A DNA stretch of 64,000 nt, taken from Kitasatospora sp. NA04385 (GTDB lineage Bacteria > Actinomycetota > Actinomycetes > Streptomycetales > Streptomycetaceae). Below the pieces are notes generated by a model that saw only the letters and a list, made by a program, of their open reading frames with translations, did not search any database and was not told the origin of the DNA. The DNA lies in assembly GCF_013364235.1 (NCBI RefSeq), contig NZ_CP054919.1:4992295-5056294 (forward strand), given 5' to 3'. Every line of letters begins with the position of its first letter. Positions within the stretch are counted from its first letter, which is position 1. Position numbers and translations under genes: made by a program. This document shows positions 51,384-60,471 of the stretch, one piece after another.

Positions 51384-52439
51384 TCAGTCCCCCTCGGAGG
51401 TCTCCCGGGTGGCCAGCAGGCGGCGCAGCGAGTACAGCCGGGCCGGATCGGCGTGGCCGTCGGCGACCCAGGCGTCCAGCGCGCAGTCCGGCTCGTCGTG
51501 CGAGCAGGCGCGCGGACAGTCGGCGGTGCCCGGCTCCAGGTCGGGGAAGGCGAGGATGACCCGGGACGGGTCGATGTGGGACAGGCCGAAGGAGCGGAAG
51601 CCGGGGGTGTCGATCACCCAGCCCGGGTCCAGCGCCTTCTTCGAGCCCGGCTTCGCCCCGGGCGGCGGCGGCAGCCGCAGGGCCAGCGCGGAGACCGTGG
51701 TGTGCCGGCCGCGGCCGGTGACCGCGTTGACCCGGCCGGTGCTCCGCCGGTGCTCCGGGACGAGCGCGTTGACCAGGGTGGTCTTCCCGACGCCGGAGTG
51801 CCCGATGAACACCGTGGTGCGCCCGCGCAGGTGCGCGCGGACGGCCTCCGCGCCCGCCGTCTCCAACTCGTCGGCCCGGGTCACCACGTACCGGATGCCC
51901 AGCGGCGCGTACGACTCCAGCAGCTCGTCGGCCGGGGCCAGGTCGGACTTGGTGAGCACCAGCAGCGGCTCCATCCCGGCGTCGTACGCGGCCACCAGGC
52001 AGCGGTCGATCAGCCGGGGGCGGGGCTCGGGGTTGGCCAGCGCGGTGACGATGGCCATCTGCCCGGCGTTGGCGACCACGATCCGCTCGTACGGGTCGTC
52101 GTCGTCCGCGGTGCGGCGCAGCACCGAGCTGCGCTCCTCGACCCGGACGATCCGGGCCAGCGTGTCCGGCTCGCCGGACAGGTCGCCGACCACGCTGACG
52201 GTGTCGCCCACGACGACGCCCTTGCGGCCGAGTTCGCGGGACTTCATGGCGATGACCTGGCGCTCGTCCCTCGTGCCGCCGTCGACCAGGCAGGTCATCC
52301 GGCCCCGGTCCACGGTGAGGATCATCGCCTCCGCGGCGTCCTCGTGCTTGGGCCGGATGCGGGTGCGGGGGCGGGAGCCCCGGCGGCCCGGGCGGCTGCG
52401 GATGTCGTCCTCGTCGGCGTTCTTGTCGTAGCGGCGCAT
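51384..52439 (-). CDS. rsgA: RsgA ribosome small-subunit GTPase
   Basis: A 351-residue circularly permuted GTPase: OB domain (40-110), then G4 LTKSD (about 163), G1 GHSGVGKTT (about 211) and G3 DTPG (about 274), followed by a zinc motif with CPRACSHDEPDC. It assists late 30S maturation. It starts 15 bases after the aroA stop, in one operon. Confidence 0.93.
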   Translation of the reverse strand: MRRYDKNADEDDIRSRPGRRGSRPRTRIRPKHEDAAEAMILTVDRGRMTCLVDGGTRDERQVIAMKSRELGRKGVVVGDTVSVVGDLSGEPDTLARIVRVEERSSVLRRTADDDDPYERIVVANAGQMAIVTALANPEPRPRLIDRCLVAAYDAGMEPLLVLTKSDLAPADELLESYAPLGIRYVVTRADELETAGAEAVRAHLRGRTTVFIGHSGVGKTTLVNALVPEHRRSTGRVNAVTGRGRHTTVSALALRLPPPPGAKPGSKKALDPGWVIDTPGFRSFGLSHIDPSRVILAFPDLEPGTADCPRACSHDEPDCALDAWVADGHADPARLYSLRRLLATRETSEGD

Positions 52440-52454
52440 GCTGGTGATCCCCCG

Positions 52455-53774
52455 TCAGCCCTGGCCGAGGAGGTCGGCCCACATCCGCGGGAAGTCCGGC
52501 AGCGTCTTGGCGGTGGTCGCCACGTCCTCCACCAGCACGCCGTCGACCACCAGGCCCAGGACGGCGGCGGCGGTGGCCAGCCGGTGGTCCTCGTAGGTGT
52601 GGAAGACGCCGCCGTGCAGCGGCCGGGGCCGGATCCGCAGGCCGTCCTCGGTCTCCGTGACGTCGCCGCCCAGGGCGTTGACCTCCTTGGCCAGCGCGGC
52701 CAGCCGGTCGGTCTCGTGCAGGCGCAGGTGCGAGATGCCGTACAGGTGCGACTCGGAGTCGGCCAGCGCCGCCACCGCGGCGATCACCGGGGTCAGTTCG
52801 CCGACGTCGTGCAGGTCCGCCTCGATGCCGTGCACCTTGCCGGTGCCGGTGAACTGCAGCCCGTCGTCCGTGAACGCGCAGGAGCCGCCCATCGCGGTGT
52901 AGATCTCGCGCAGTTGGTCGCCCGGCTGGTAGGTGTGCCGCGGCCAGTCCCGGACGGTCACCCGGCCGCCGGTGACCAGCGCCGCGGCGAAGAACGGGGC
53001 CGCGTTGGACAGGTCCGGCTCGACCACCAGGTCGCGGCCGATCAGCGCGCCCGGGGTGACCCGCCAGACGTCCTTCTCGCCGCCGTCCTCCGGCGCGTCG
53101 ACCTGGCCGCCGGCCTTGCGGACCATGTCGACCGTCATCCGGATGTGCGGCAGCGAGGGCACCGGCCCGCCGGTGTTGCGGATCTCCACGCCGTGGTTGA
53201 ACCGGGCGCCGGAGAGCAGCAGCGCCGAGACGAACTGCGAGGAGGACGAGGCGTCCACCTCCACCGCGCCGCCGTCCAGCGCGCCCGTGCCGTGCACGGT
53301 CAGCGGGAAGCCGCCCCGGCCGCCGTCCTCGATCCGGGCGCCCAGCGCGCGCAGCGCGTCGATCACGCCGTGCTGCGGGCGCTCGTGGCTGCGCGGGTCG
53401 CCGTCGAAGTGCACCGGGCCGTCCGCCAGGGTGGCCAGCGGCGGCAGGAAGCGCATCACCGTCCCGGCGTTGCCCACGTCCACCCGGGCCGGGCCGAGCA
53501 GCCGCTCGGCCGGGATGACCCGCCAGGCCTCGCCGCCGCCGGTCCCCCCGGACGCCGCGTTCACCGTCTCCTCGACCGTCACGCCCAGCGCCCGCAGGCC
53601 GTCCGCCATCAGCTGCGAGTCGCGGCTGCGCAGCGGGCGGCGCACCCAGCCCGGGCCGTCCGCGAGGGCGGCCAGCACCAGCGCGCGGTTGGTCGCGGAC
53701 TTCGAGCCGGGGATGGTCACGGCCGCGTCCACGGCGGCGGTGGCGACGGGAGCGGGCCACAGGGAGTCGGTCAT
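52455..53774 (-). CDS. aroA: 5-enolpyruvylshikimate-3-phosphate synthase
   Basis: A 439-residue shikimate-pathway enzyme. PGSKSATNRALVLAALADG is the S3P-binding start and DVGNAGTVMRFLPP the PEP-site loop; the residue after MR is Phe where E. coli has Pro101. C-terminal ETDRLAAL and YEDHRLATAAAVLGL are conserved. ATG 53774 has no clear ribosome site, but TAGACT lies 7 bases upstream, suggesting leaderless mRNA. Confidence 0.94.
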   Translation of the reverse strand: MTDSLWPAPVATAAVDAAVTIPGSKSATNRALVLAALADGPGWVRRPLRSRDSQLMADGLRALGVTVEETVNAASGGTGGGEAWRVIPAERLLGPARVDVGNAGTVMRFLPPLATLADGPVHFDGDPRSHERPQHGVIDALRALGARIEDGGRGGFPLTVHGTGALDGGAVEVDASSSSQFVSALLLSGARFNHGVEIRNTGGPVPSLPHIRMTVDMVRKAGGQVDAPEDGGEKDVWRVTPGALIGRDLVVEPDLSNAAPFFAAALVTGGRVTVRDWPRHTYQPGDQLREIYTAMGGSCAFTDDGLQFTGTGKVHGIEADLHDVGELTPVIAAVAALADSESHLYGISHLRLHETDRLAALAKEVNALGGDVTETEDGLRIRPRPLHGGVFHTYEDHRLATAAAVLGLVVDGVLVEDVATTAKTLPDFPRMWADLLGQG

Positions 53775-53802
53775 GGCGCCAAGTCTATGAGGCACCGCCC
53801 CG

Positions 53803-54507
53803 CTACCGGGGCAGCAGCCAGGCCGCCCCGAGCCCCAGGCAGGCCAGCGCCACCACCAGGAACAGCGCCACCCACAGCGCCCCCGGGACGCCCGTCAGCC
53901 GCGCCAGCTGGTCCGCGTCCGAGCCGGGCGCGCCGCCGCGCCGCCGGGTCACCCACAGCTCCAGCATCGGGCGCACCCCCGCCAGCAGCAGGAACCACAC
54001 CCCCAGGTAGGCGAACGCCCCCTGCCATTCGGCCGTCCCGTACCAGGACACCGCGACGAACGCCCCGCCGGTCACCAGCACCGCCACCACCCCGAACAGG
54101 TTGCGCAGCGTCAGCAGCATCGCCGCCAGCAGCGCGATCCCGATCCACAGCAGCGCGGTGGTCCGCCCCGCCGCCAGCAGCGCCGCCCCGCCCAGGCCCA
54201 GCAGCGAGGGCGCCGGGTACCCGGCCGCGGCGGTCAGCACCATGCCCGGGCCGGTCGGCCTCCCCGAGGAGACGGTCAGCCCCGAGGTGTCCGAGTGCAG
54301 CCGGATGCCCGACAGCCGGCGCCGGGTCAGCAGCGCGGTCAGCCCGTGCCCGCCCTCGTGCGCGATCGTCACCACCGTGCGGGTCCACAGCCACACCGGG
54401 CGCACCGCCACCGCCAGGAGCGCCACCGCCGCGCTGCCCCACACCAGCCAGTGCGGCGGCTGCGGCTGCACGCCCGTCACCCGGTCCCACAGCTGCGCGA
54501 AGTCCAT
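53803..54507 (-). CDS. M50B-type membrane metallopeptidase
   Basis: A 234-residue polytopic protein with the zinc motif HEGGH at 50-54 and about six helices. M50B family members in actinobacteria and plants are membrane zincins of uncertain substrate. Ends 28 bases before the aroA start, so possibly the first gene of that run. Confidence 0.82.
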   Translation of the reverse strand: MDFAQLWDRVTGVQPQPPHWLVWGSAAVALLAVAVRPVWLWTRTVVTIAHEGGHGLTALLTRRRLSGIRLHSDTSGLTVSSGRPTGPGMVLTAAAGYPAPSLLGLGGAALLAAGRTTALLWIGIALLAAMLLTLRNLFGVVAVLVTGGAFVAVSWYGTAEWQGAFAYLGVWFLLLAGVRPMLELWVTRRRGGAPGSDADQLARLTGVPGALWVALFLVVALACLGLGAAWLLPR

Positions 54508-54641
54508 CGCCGCCGACCTCCGATCACCGTCGCCTCCCCTGCCCGGGGCGGGCAGCCTCCCACGGAAGGACGGCCCGCCGGTAGCCGCCGGTTCTCCCGG
54601 ACGCCCCGTCCGGGCCGCCCGGCTCTGGCAAGCTGGACGCC

Positions 54642-55379
54642 ATGTGCGGACGCTTCGCCTCCTCCACCGACCCCGCCGAACTGGTCGCCCTGTTCGGCGT
54701 CGAGCGGTGGGACCCGACCGAGACGATCGCCCCCAGCTGGAACGTCGCCCCCACCGCGCGGACCTACGCCGTCCTCGACCGGGCCCCGCGCGGGCAGCGC
54801 CGCCCCGTCCGCCAACTGCACGTGCTGCGCTGGGGCCTGGTGCCCGGCTGGGCGAGCAGCCCCGACGCCGCGGTCAAGATGATCAACGCCCGGGCGGAGA
54901 CCGTCCACGAGAAGCCCGCCTACCGGCAGCCCTACGCCTCCCGGCGCTGCCTGATACCCGTCGACGGCTACTACGAGTGGCAGACCGCCCCCACCGACGA
55001 CGTCTCCCGCCCGCCCCGCCGCCCCTACTTCGTGCACCGCGCCGACGGCGCGCCGCTCGCCCTCGCCGGGCTGTACGAGTTCTGGCGCGACCGCGGACGC
55101 CCCGGCGACCACCCCGACGCCTGGCTGGTCACCTGCACCATCGTCACCACCGCCGCCGAGCCGCTGCTCGCGCCCGTCCACGAGCGGATGCCGCTCTACC
55201 TGGGCCCCGACCGCTGGGACGCCTGGCTCGACCCGCACGCCGAGACCGCCGACCTCACCCCGCCGCCCCCCGGCGACCTGCGCATCCACGCCGTCCCCGA
55301 CGAGGTCGGCAGCATCCGCAACGACCACCCCGGCCTGACCCGGCCGCGCACCGCGGACGACCTCACCACGCTGTTCTGA
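54642..55379 (+). CDS. SRAP-domain protein (HMCES/YedK family)
   Basis: A 245-residue protein with catalytic Cys2 (MCGRFASS), WNVAPT, RWGLVPGW, INARAETV, CLIPVDGYYEW and HERMP. It crosslinks abasic sites in single-stranded DNA through Cys2 to protect replication forks. Length and motifs are typical. CAAGCT lies 7 bases before ATG. Divergent from the M50B gene. Confidence 0.92.
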   Translation: MCGRFASSTDPAELVALFGVERWDPTETIAPSWNVAPTARTYAVLDRAPRGQRRPVRQLHVLRWGLVPGWASSPDAAVKMINARAETVHEKPAYRQPYASRRCLIPVDGYYEWQTAPTDDVSRPPRRPYFVHRADGAPLALAGLYEFWRDRGRPGDHPDAWLVTCTIVTTAAEPLLAPVHERMPLYLGPDRWDAWLDPHAETADLTPPPPGDLRIHAVPDEVGSIRNDHPGLTRPRTADDLTTLF

Positions 55380-55432
55380 GGCCGCGCCGGTCCGCGCCGG
55401 TCCGGGGCCGGGCCTGCCCTACGCTCGGCGGC

Positions 55433-56057
55433 ATGCAGCGGATCGTCGACACCCCCGCCGGGGACGCCCGGCTCCACTACCACCGCGCCGCCCGCCCGCA
55501 CGCCGTGCTGCTGCTCGGCCACGGCGCGGGCGGCGGCGTCGAGGCCCCGACCTGCGGGCGCTCGCGGCCGCGCTGCCCGCCGCCGGGGTCACCGTGGTGC
55601 TGGCCGAGCAGCCCTGGCGGGTGGCCGGGCGCAGGCTCGCCCCCCCGGCCGCGCTCGACGCGGGCTGGCCCGCACAGTTCGCCGCCGCGGCCGAGGAGGG
55701 CCCGCCGGTGTACGCGGGCGGCCGCAGCGCGGGCGCCCGGTCGCCTGCCGGACCTCGGCCGCCCTCGGCGCCGCGGGCGTCCTCGCGCTGGCCTTCCCGC
55801 TGCACCCGCCGGGCCGGCCGGAGCGGAGCCGGGCGGACGAACTGCTCACCACCGGCCTGCCCGCCCTGGTGGTCCAGGGCGGCGCCGACACCTTCGGCAC
55901 CCCGGCCGAGTTCCCCGCGCTGCCCGCCGGCCACCGCCTGGTGGAGGTCCCGCACGCCTCGCACGCCTTCAAGGTCCCCAAGCGGGCCCCGCTCACCCAG
56001 GAGGCCGCCCTGGCGCTGGTCACCGGCGCGGTCGCCGACTGGCTCCGGCGGCCCTGA
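55433..56057 (+). pseudogene. Alpha/beta hydrolase (KANL3/Tex30-like), two frameshifts
   Basis: Three frames read in succession: ATG 55433 with LLLGHGAGGGVEAP (oxyanion region), then from about 55549 VVLAEQPWRVAGRR and YAGGRSAGAR (nucleophile elbow), then from about 55740 FPLHPPGRPERSRADEL and VPHASHAFKV (catalytic His). Adding one G at 55549 and one at 55739-55740 restores a 208-residue protein with an intact triad. Either pseudogene or two miscalled G runs. Confidence 0.7.
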
Positions 56058-56113
56058 GCCGGGCCGGCCGGGCGCGGCACGGGCCGTGAGCCGCGTCGCA
56101 CGGCCGGACCCCG

Positions 56114-56139
56114 GGAATGTCCGGGCGGCGGACGGGGTT
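56114..56139 (+). promoter_or_regulatory. SigR-type autoregulatory promoter of sigR (p2)
   Basis: GGAAT (56114-56118), 18-base spacer, GTT (56137-56139), an exact consensus fit. In S. coelicolor sigR p2 is SigR-dependent and gives the longer, unstable SigR' product. A weaker p1 candidate with -10 TATCCT (56292-56297) lies upstream of the GTG start 56345. Confidence 0.8.
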
Positions 56140-56182
56140 GCACGAGTCGTCAGAACATGCCCCCGGTGGAAAGGCAGCGTCC

Positions 56183-57091
56183 ATGGGTTCGATCGCGTGC
56201 CGCGAGCGGCCGGAAGAGCGGGCCGCGCAGTCTGCGCTCCTGCCGGACTGGTCGGAGTGGGTTGTCGCGGGCGAGAAGCCGGTCAGCCCGATATCCTCGC
56301 TTGCGGGTCGGCCCGAGGTGGGCCGTGTGCGGGTTTCCGAGGAGGTGGGTCCGGTCGTCGGGACCGATGACGCGGCCGTGTCGGGCGCTGCTGGCGCCGA
56401 CCAGGGCCGTCCGGAGGGCGAACAGCTCACCGGCGACGAACTGGCCGAGGCGATCGGCGAGGACACCTTCAGGGTGTCCGAGAACGAGAGCGAGGAGGCC
56501 AGGCGCGAGCGCTTCGAGCGCGACGCGCTCGGCTACCTGGACCCGATGTACTCGGCGGCGCTGCGGATGACCCGCAACCCGGCCGACGCGGAGGACCTGC
56601 TCCAGGAGGCGTTCGCCAAGGCGTACGCGTCGTTCCACCAGTTCCGCGAGGGCACCAACCTCAAGGCCTGGCTGTACCGCATCCTCACCAACACGTTCAT
56701 CAACTCGTACCGCAAGAAGCAGCGCGAACCCCAGCGCACCGCGGCCGAGGAGATCGAGGACTGGCAGCTGGCGCGCGCCGAGTCGCACATGTCGACCGGC
56801 CTGCGGTCGGCCGAGGCGCAGGCGCTCGACCACCTGCCGGACAGCGACGTGAAGGACGCGCTCCAGGCCATCCCGGAGGAATTCCGGATCGCGGTGTACC
56901 TCGCGGACGTCGAGGGCTTTGCGTACAAGGAGATCGCGGACATCATGGGTACACCCATCGGTACGGTGATGTCCCGACTGCACCGTGGCCGCCGCCAGTT
57001 GCGCGGCATGCTGGAGGACTACGCCCGCGAGCGGGGGCTGGTCCCGGCCGGTACCGGTGCAGGGCAGGAAGCGAAGGGCGCGGGCTCATGA
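56183..57091 (+). CDS. sigR: ECF sigma factor SigR (SigR' long form and SigR)
   Basis: Two starts are supported. ATG 56183 after GGAAAGG gives a 302-residue SigR' with a 54-residue extension; GTG 56345 (MGPVVGTDDAAVS) gives the 248-residue stable form. Sigma-2 (YSAALRMTRNPADAEDLLQEAF) and sigma-4 (EEFRIAVYLADVEGFAYKEI, GTPIGTVMSRLHRGR) are intact. It controls the thiol-oxidative stress regulon and is inactivated by RsrA. The stop overlaps rsrA (ATGA), so both are made together. Confidence 0.95.
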   Translation: MGSIACRERPEERAAQSALLPDWSEWVVAGEKPVSPISSLAGRPEVGRVRVSEEVGPVVGTDDAAVSGAAGADQGRPEGEQLTGDELAEAIGEDTFRVSENESEEARRERFERDALGYLDPMYSAALRMTRNPADAEDLLQEAFAKAYASFHQFREGTNLKAWLYRILTNTFINSYRKKQREPQRTAAEEIEDWQLARAESHMSTGLRSAEAQALDHLPDSDVKDALQAIPEEFRIAVYLADVEGFAYKEIADIMGTPIGTVMSRLHRGRRQLRGMLEDYARERGLVPAGTGAGQEAKGAGS

Positions 57092-57450
57092 GCTGCGGAG
57101 ATCCGCACGAGACCGAGTGCGGCGAGGTGCTCGACCACCTCTACGAGTTCCTCGACAACGAGATGGCCGAGGGCGACTGCGCCAAGCTGCGGGTGCACTT
57201 CGACGAGTGCTCGCCGTGCTTGGAGAAGTACGGCCTGGAGCAGGCCATCAAGGCGCTGATCAAGCGCTCCTGCGGGTGCGACGACACCCCGACCGACCTG
57301 CGGGCCAAGGTGCTGGCCCGGATCGACTCGATCCGCACCCAGCGCTCCGGCGAGGTGGACACCTCGGTGATCGAGGTGTCCTCGGTGAGCGTCGAGGTCA
57401 CGGTCGACGGAACGGCCGGTCACGGCTCCGCGGTCGCGACCGCGGAGTAG
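57088..57450 (+). CDS. rsrA: RsrA, redox-sensing zinc anti-sigma factor
   Basis: A 120-residue ZAS protein. Cys3, His7, Cys11, His37, Cys41 and Cys44 match the zinc and redox-switch positions of S. coelicolor RsrA, with further Cys at 31, 62 and 64. HFDECSPC holds the HxxxCxxC core. Disulfide formation releases SigR. Translationally coupled to sigR. Confidence 0.95.
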   Translation: MSCGDPHETECGEVLDHLYEFLDNEMAEGDCAKLRVHFDECSPCLEKYGLEQAIKALIKRSCGCDDTPTDLRAKVLARIDSIRTQRSGEVDTSVIEVSSVSVEVTVDGTAGHGSAVATAE

Positions 57451-57675
57451 CGCTCACTCGATCGGGTGAGCTGTCGCTGCTCCGGCTGCGGCGATGCGCG
57501 ATCGTGCGCCGCGTCCGTCCGGGCGGGCCCTATTCTCTGACGAGTCCTCACGTCGGAGGGCCCGTGACGGGCGGGGGAGGCCGAGATCGCCAGTTCCAGC
57601 GGACGCGAGCACCGCGCCGCCCTGCCGGGGCGGGCCGCGGGCTACCTGACCGTCGTCCTGGCGGCCGCGTTCGCG

Positions 57676-59031
57676 GTGCTGCTGCCGCTGGCGGTGGCCG
57701 GGCCCGAGTTGGAGTGGCCCCGGATCGGCCTGCTCGCCCTGCTGCACCTGTGCCTGGAGTCGCTGGCCCAGGGCGCCCGCACCCCGTGCGCGCGGGTCTG
57801 GCGCCGGCTGCGCGGCCGGCCCGCCGAGGAGACCCCCGCCGACCCGCGCGGCAGCGGCTTCTTCCCGGTGCTGTTCGCGGGCGTGCTGATGCTGCCGCCC
57901 GCCGCCGCCGCGCTGGTCGCCCTGCCGGGGGCGCTGCTCGGGCCCGCCGTGCACCCGCGCGGGCTGCGCCGGGTGTGGAACGGCGCCCAGTTGGCGCTGG
58001 CCGCGGCCGCCGCCGCCGAGGTGTTCCGGCTGCTGGGCGGGACGCGACTGCTGCTCGGCACCCGCTTCCCCGGGGCCGCGCTCGGCGCGCTGGCCGCGAT
58101 CCTGACGTTCTGCCTGGTCAACGGCGTCCTGGTGGCCGGCATGGTCCGGCTGACCTGCGGCTCCTCGGGCCCCGGCGCGCTGCGCGCCGTCCGCCGGGCC
58201 GCGCCCGCCGCACTGCTGCACGGCGCGGGCGGCCTGATGATCGCGGTGCTGTGGCAGGGCCCGTACGGGGCGTTCGCCGCGGTGCTCGGGCTGCTGCCGC
58301 TGACCATCACCGCCTGGCTGTCCGCGCAGGGCCACCGCGAGCGGGCCGCGCACCGGGCCACCGTGCAGGCGCTGGTGCAGGCCGTGGAGATCAAGGACGC
58401 GTACACCCGCGGCCACAGCGAACGGGTCGGCCGGGCCTCGGTGCTGATCGCCCGCCAGCTCGGGCTGGCCGAGGAGCGGGTGCGCACCCTGCACTTCGCC
58501 GGGACGCTGCACGACGTCGGCAAGCTCGCGGTGGCCACCGAACTGCTGCGCCGCAACGGGCCGCTGACCGACGCCGAGCGGCGCGCGGTGGAGGTGCACC
58601 CGGTGTTCGGGCACGAGCTGGTGCGGCAGCTGGACTTCCTCGGCGAGGGCCGCGACGGCATCCTGCACCACCACGAGCGGATGGACGGCCGCGGCTACCC
58701 GTACGGGCTGGCGGGGGAGCGGATCCCCGAGTTCGCCCGGATCATCTCGGTCGCCGACGCCTTCGACTCGATGACCTCCACCCGCTCCTACCGGCGCGGC
58801 CGGCCCGTCCCGGAGGCGGTCGCCGAGCTGGAGCGGTGCGCGGGCAGCCAGTTCGACCCGGTCATGGTCACGGCGCTGGTCGAGGCCGTCACCGAGCACG
58901 GCTGGCAGCCCGAACCGCCGCCGCCCGGCGGCTGGGACGGCGAGGTGCCGGACATCCCGCTGGGCGTGCCCGAGCCGGCCCGGCTGCCGCAACAGTCCGG
59001 CACCGGCCTGCCGACCGGGGGAGCGGCGTGA
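57676..59031 (+). CDS. HD-GYP domain protein with N-terminal membrane region
   Basis: About 450 residues. Membrane helices fill the first 220 residues; the HD-GYP domain has HSERVGRAS, LHDVGKLAV and HHERMDGRGYPYG with ADAFDSMTSTRSYR, so c-di-GMP phosphodiesterase residues are present. The true start is unclear: GTG 57676 lies inside the first helix, and the in-frame sequence extends back to 57568 without a usual start; ATC 57586 sits 5 bases after GGGGGAGG. A single-G miscall in 57573-57577 would instead connect to GTG 57564. Confidence 0.82.
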   Translation: MLLPLAVAGPELEWPRIGLLALLHLCLESLAQGARTPCARVWRRLRGRPAEETPADPRGSGFFPVLFAGVLMLPPAAAALVALPGALLGPAVHPRGLRRVWNGAQLALAAAAAAEVFRLLGGTRLLLGTRFPGAALGALAAILTFCLVNGVLVAGMVRLTCGSSGPGALRAVRRAAPAALLHGAGGLMIAVLWQGPYGAFAAVLGLLPLTITAWLSAQGHRERAAHRATVQALVQAVEIKDAYTRGHSERVGRASVLIARQLGLAEERVRTLHFAGTLHDVGKLAVATELLRRNGPLTDAERRAVEVHPVFGHELVRQLDFLGEGRDGILHHHERMDGRGYPYGLAGERIPEFARIISVADAFDSMTSTRSYRRGRPVPEAVAELERCAGSQFDPVMVTALVEAVTEHGWQPEPPPPGGWDGEVPDIPLGVPEPARLPQQSGTGLPTGGAA

Positions 59032-60449
59032 GGACCCGCCGCCGCCCGGTCCCGGCCGACCTGCTGCTCGCCGCGGCCGTCGCGCTCGGCGCCGCCGCCG
59101 TCCTGCACGCCCTGGTCGACGGCGTCGCCCAGGGCGGCGTGGCGCTGGCCTTCGCCGGGCTGGTCGCGCTCGGCCAGTGCGCCGGGCCACCGCTGCCCGG
59201 CGACCGCGAGCCCGCCCCCGTCGCCACCGCCGTCGCGCTCGCGTACGCGCTGCTCGGGCCGCTGCACGGGCTGCCCACCACGCACGGGGTGCTACAGGTC
59301 GCCGCCGTCACCCTGGCGGGCACCCTGGCCGGGCTGGGCGTCCAGTTCGCCGGGCACCGCCTGCTGGCGGCCGTCCGGCACCGGCCGACCGTGCCGCTCC
59401 CCGGGCCGGACGCCGCCGCCCGCCGGCTGGTCACCGTCGCGTTCGCCGCGCTGCTGTTCCAGCCGCTGTACAACTCCGGCGTCACCGACCGGATGCCCGG
59501 GCCCGCGTACGGCGCGCTGCTGGCGGGCGTGGCCGCGCTGGCCGGGCTGGGCGACGCGGTGCTGGCCGCCGCCCAGCAGGGCTCCCGCACCGGGCTGCGG
59601 TACGCCGCCGCGCTGGACGACCAACTGCACGCGCTGCTCGGCATCGGCTCCGCGCAGGTCGCCACCGGGCTGCTGCTGAGCCTGCTCGCCGGGGAGGCCG
59701 GGCTGTGGGCGCTGCCGGTGTTCTGCCTGCCGCTGCTGCTCGCCCAGGCCTCCTTCCGGCGGGCCGCCGCGGTGCGGGCCACCACCGGGCAGACCATCGA
59801 GACGCTGGCCCGGGCCACCGAGATCGCCGGGTACACCACCCCGGGGCACGCCCGCCGGGTCGCCGACACGGCGTGCGCGCTGGGGCGCGAACTCGGGCTC
59901 GGCAGCCGGGAGCTGACGCTGCTGGAGTACGCCGCGCTGATGCACGACATCGGGCAGCTGTCGCTGGTCGAGCCCGTCCCGGGCGGCGCCACGGCGCTGC
60001 TGGCCGACGGCGAGCAGCAGCGGATCGCCCGGCTCGGCAGCGAGGTGATCCAGCGCACCGGGGTGCCCCGGCAGGTGTGGCAGCAGGTCGCCCGGCTGGC
60101 CGACCCGTGCCGCCTGGCCGACGGCCGGCACGACCCCACCCTGCCGCTGGCCTCCCGGATCATCCGGGTCGCCAACGCCCACGACGACCTGCGCACCGCC
60201 GCCGCCGACCGCCCCCGCGCGGGCCTGCTCGACCCGGTGGAGCACCTGCGGCTGGACGCCGGGCACGGCTACGACCCGGTGGTGCTGGACGCGCTGGCCC
60301 GGCTGGCCGCCGCGGCCACCGCGCCGCCCGCGGTCCGGACGGGCGCTGCCGCCCGGCGGCCTGAATGGCCGCGCGGGGCGCGCGGCCGGGGGCGGGCGTG
60401 GTTGGATGCGGTCGTGGCGGGAAGACCCGGAGGCGGGGCGACCCGGTGA
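59028..60449 (+). CDS. Second membrane HD-domain protein, degenerate GYP
   Basis: A 473-residue protein coupled to the preceding gene by GTGA. About eight membrane helices (12-250) precede an HD domain with GYTTPGHARRVADTA and YAALMHDIGQLSL; the GYP signature is absent. It may hydrolyse another nucleotide or serve as a partner of the first protein. The last 30 residues are Arg/Gly-rich and poorly supported. Confidence 0.8.
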   Translation: MRTRRRPVPADLLLAAAVALGAAAVLHALVDGVAQGGVALAFAGLVALGQCAGPPLPGDREPAPVATAVALAYALLGPLHGLPTTHGVLQVAAVTLAGTLAGLGVQFAGHRLLAAVRHRPTVPLPGPDAAARRLVTVAFAALLFQPLYNSGVTDRMPGPAYGALLAGVAALAGLGDAVLAAAQQGSRTGLRYAAALDDQLHALLGIGSAQVATGLLLSLLAGEAGLWALPVFCLPLLLAQASFRRAAAVRATTGQTIETLARATEIAGYTTPGHARRVADTACALGRELGLGSRELTLLEYAALMHDIGQLSLVEPVPGGATALLADGEQQRIARLGSEVIQRTGVPRQVWQQVARLADPCRLADGRHDPTLPLASRIIRVANAHDDLRTAAADRPRAGLLDPVEHLRLDAGHGYDPVVLDALARLAAAATAPPAVRTGAAARRPEWPRGARGRGRAWLDAVVAGRPGGGATR

Positions 60450-60471
60450 CGACCGACGGCAAGGGACCAAC

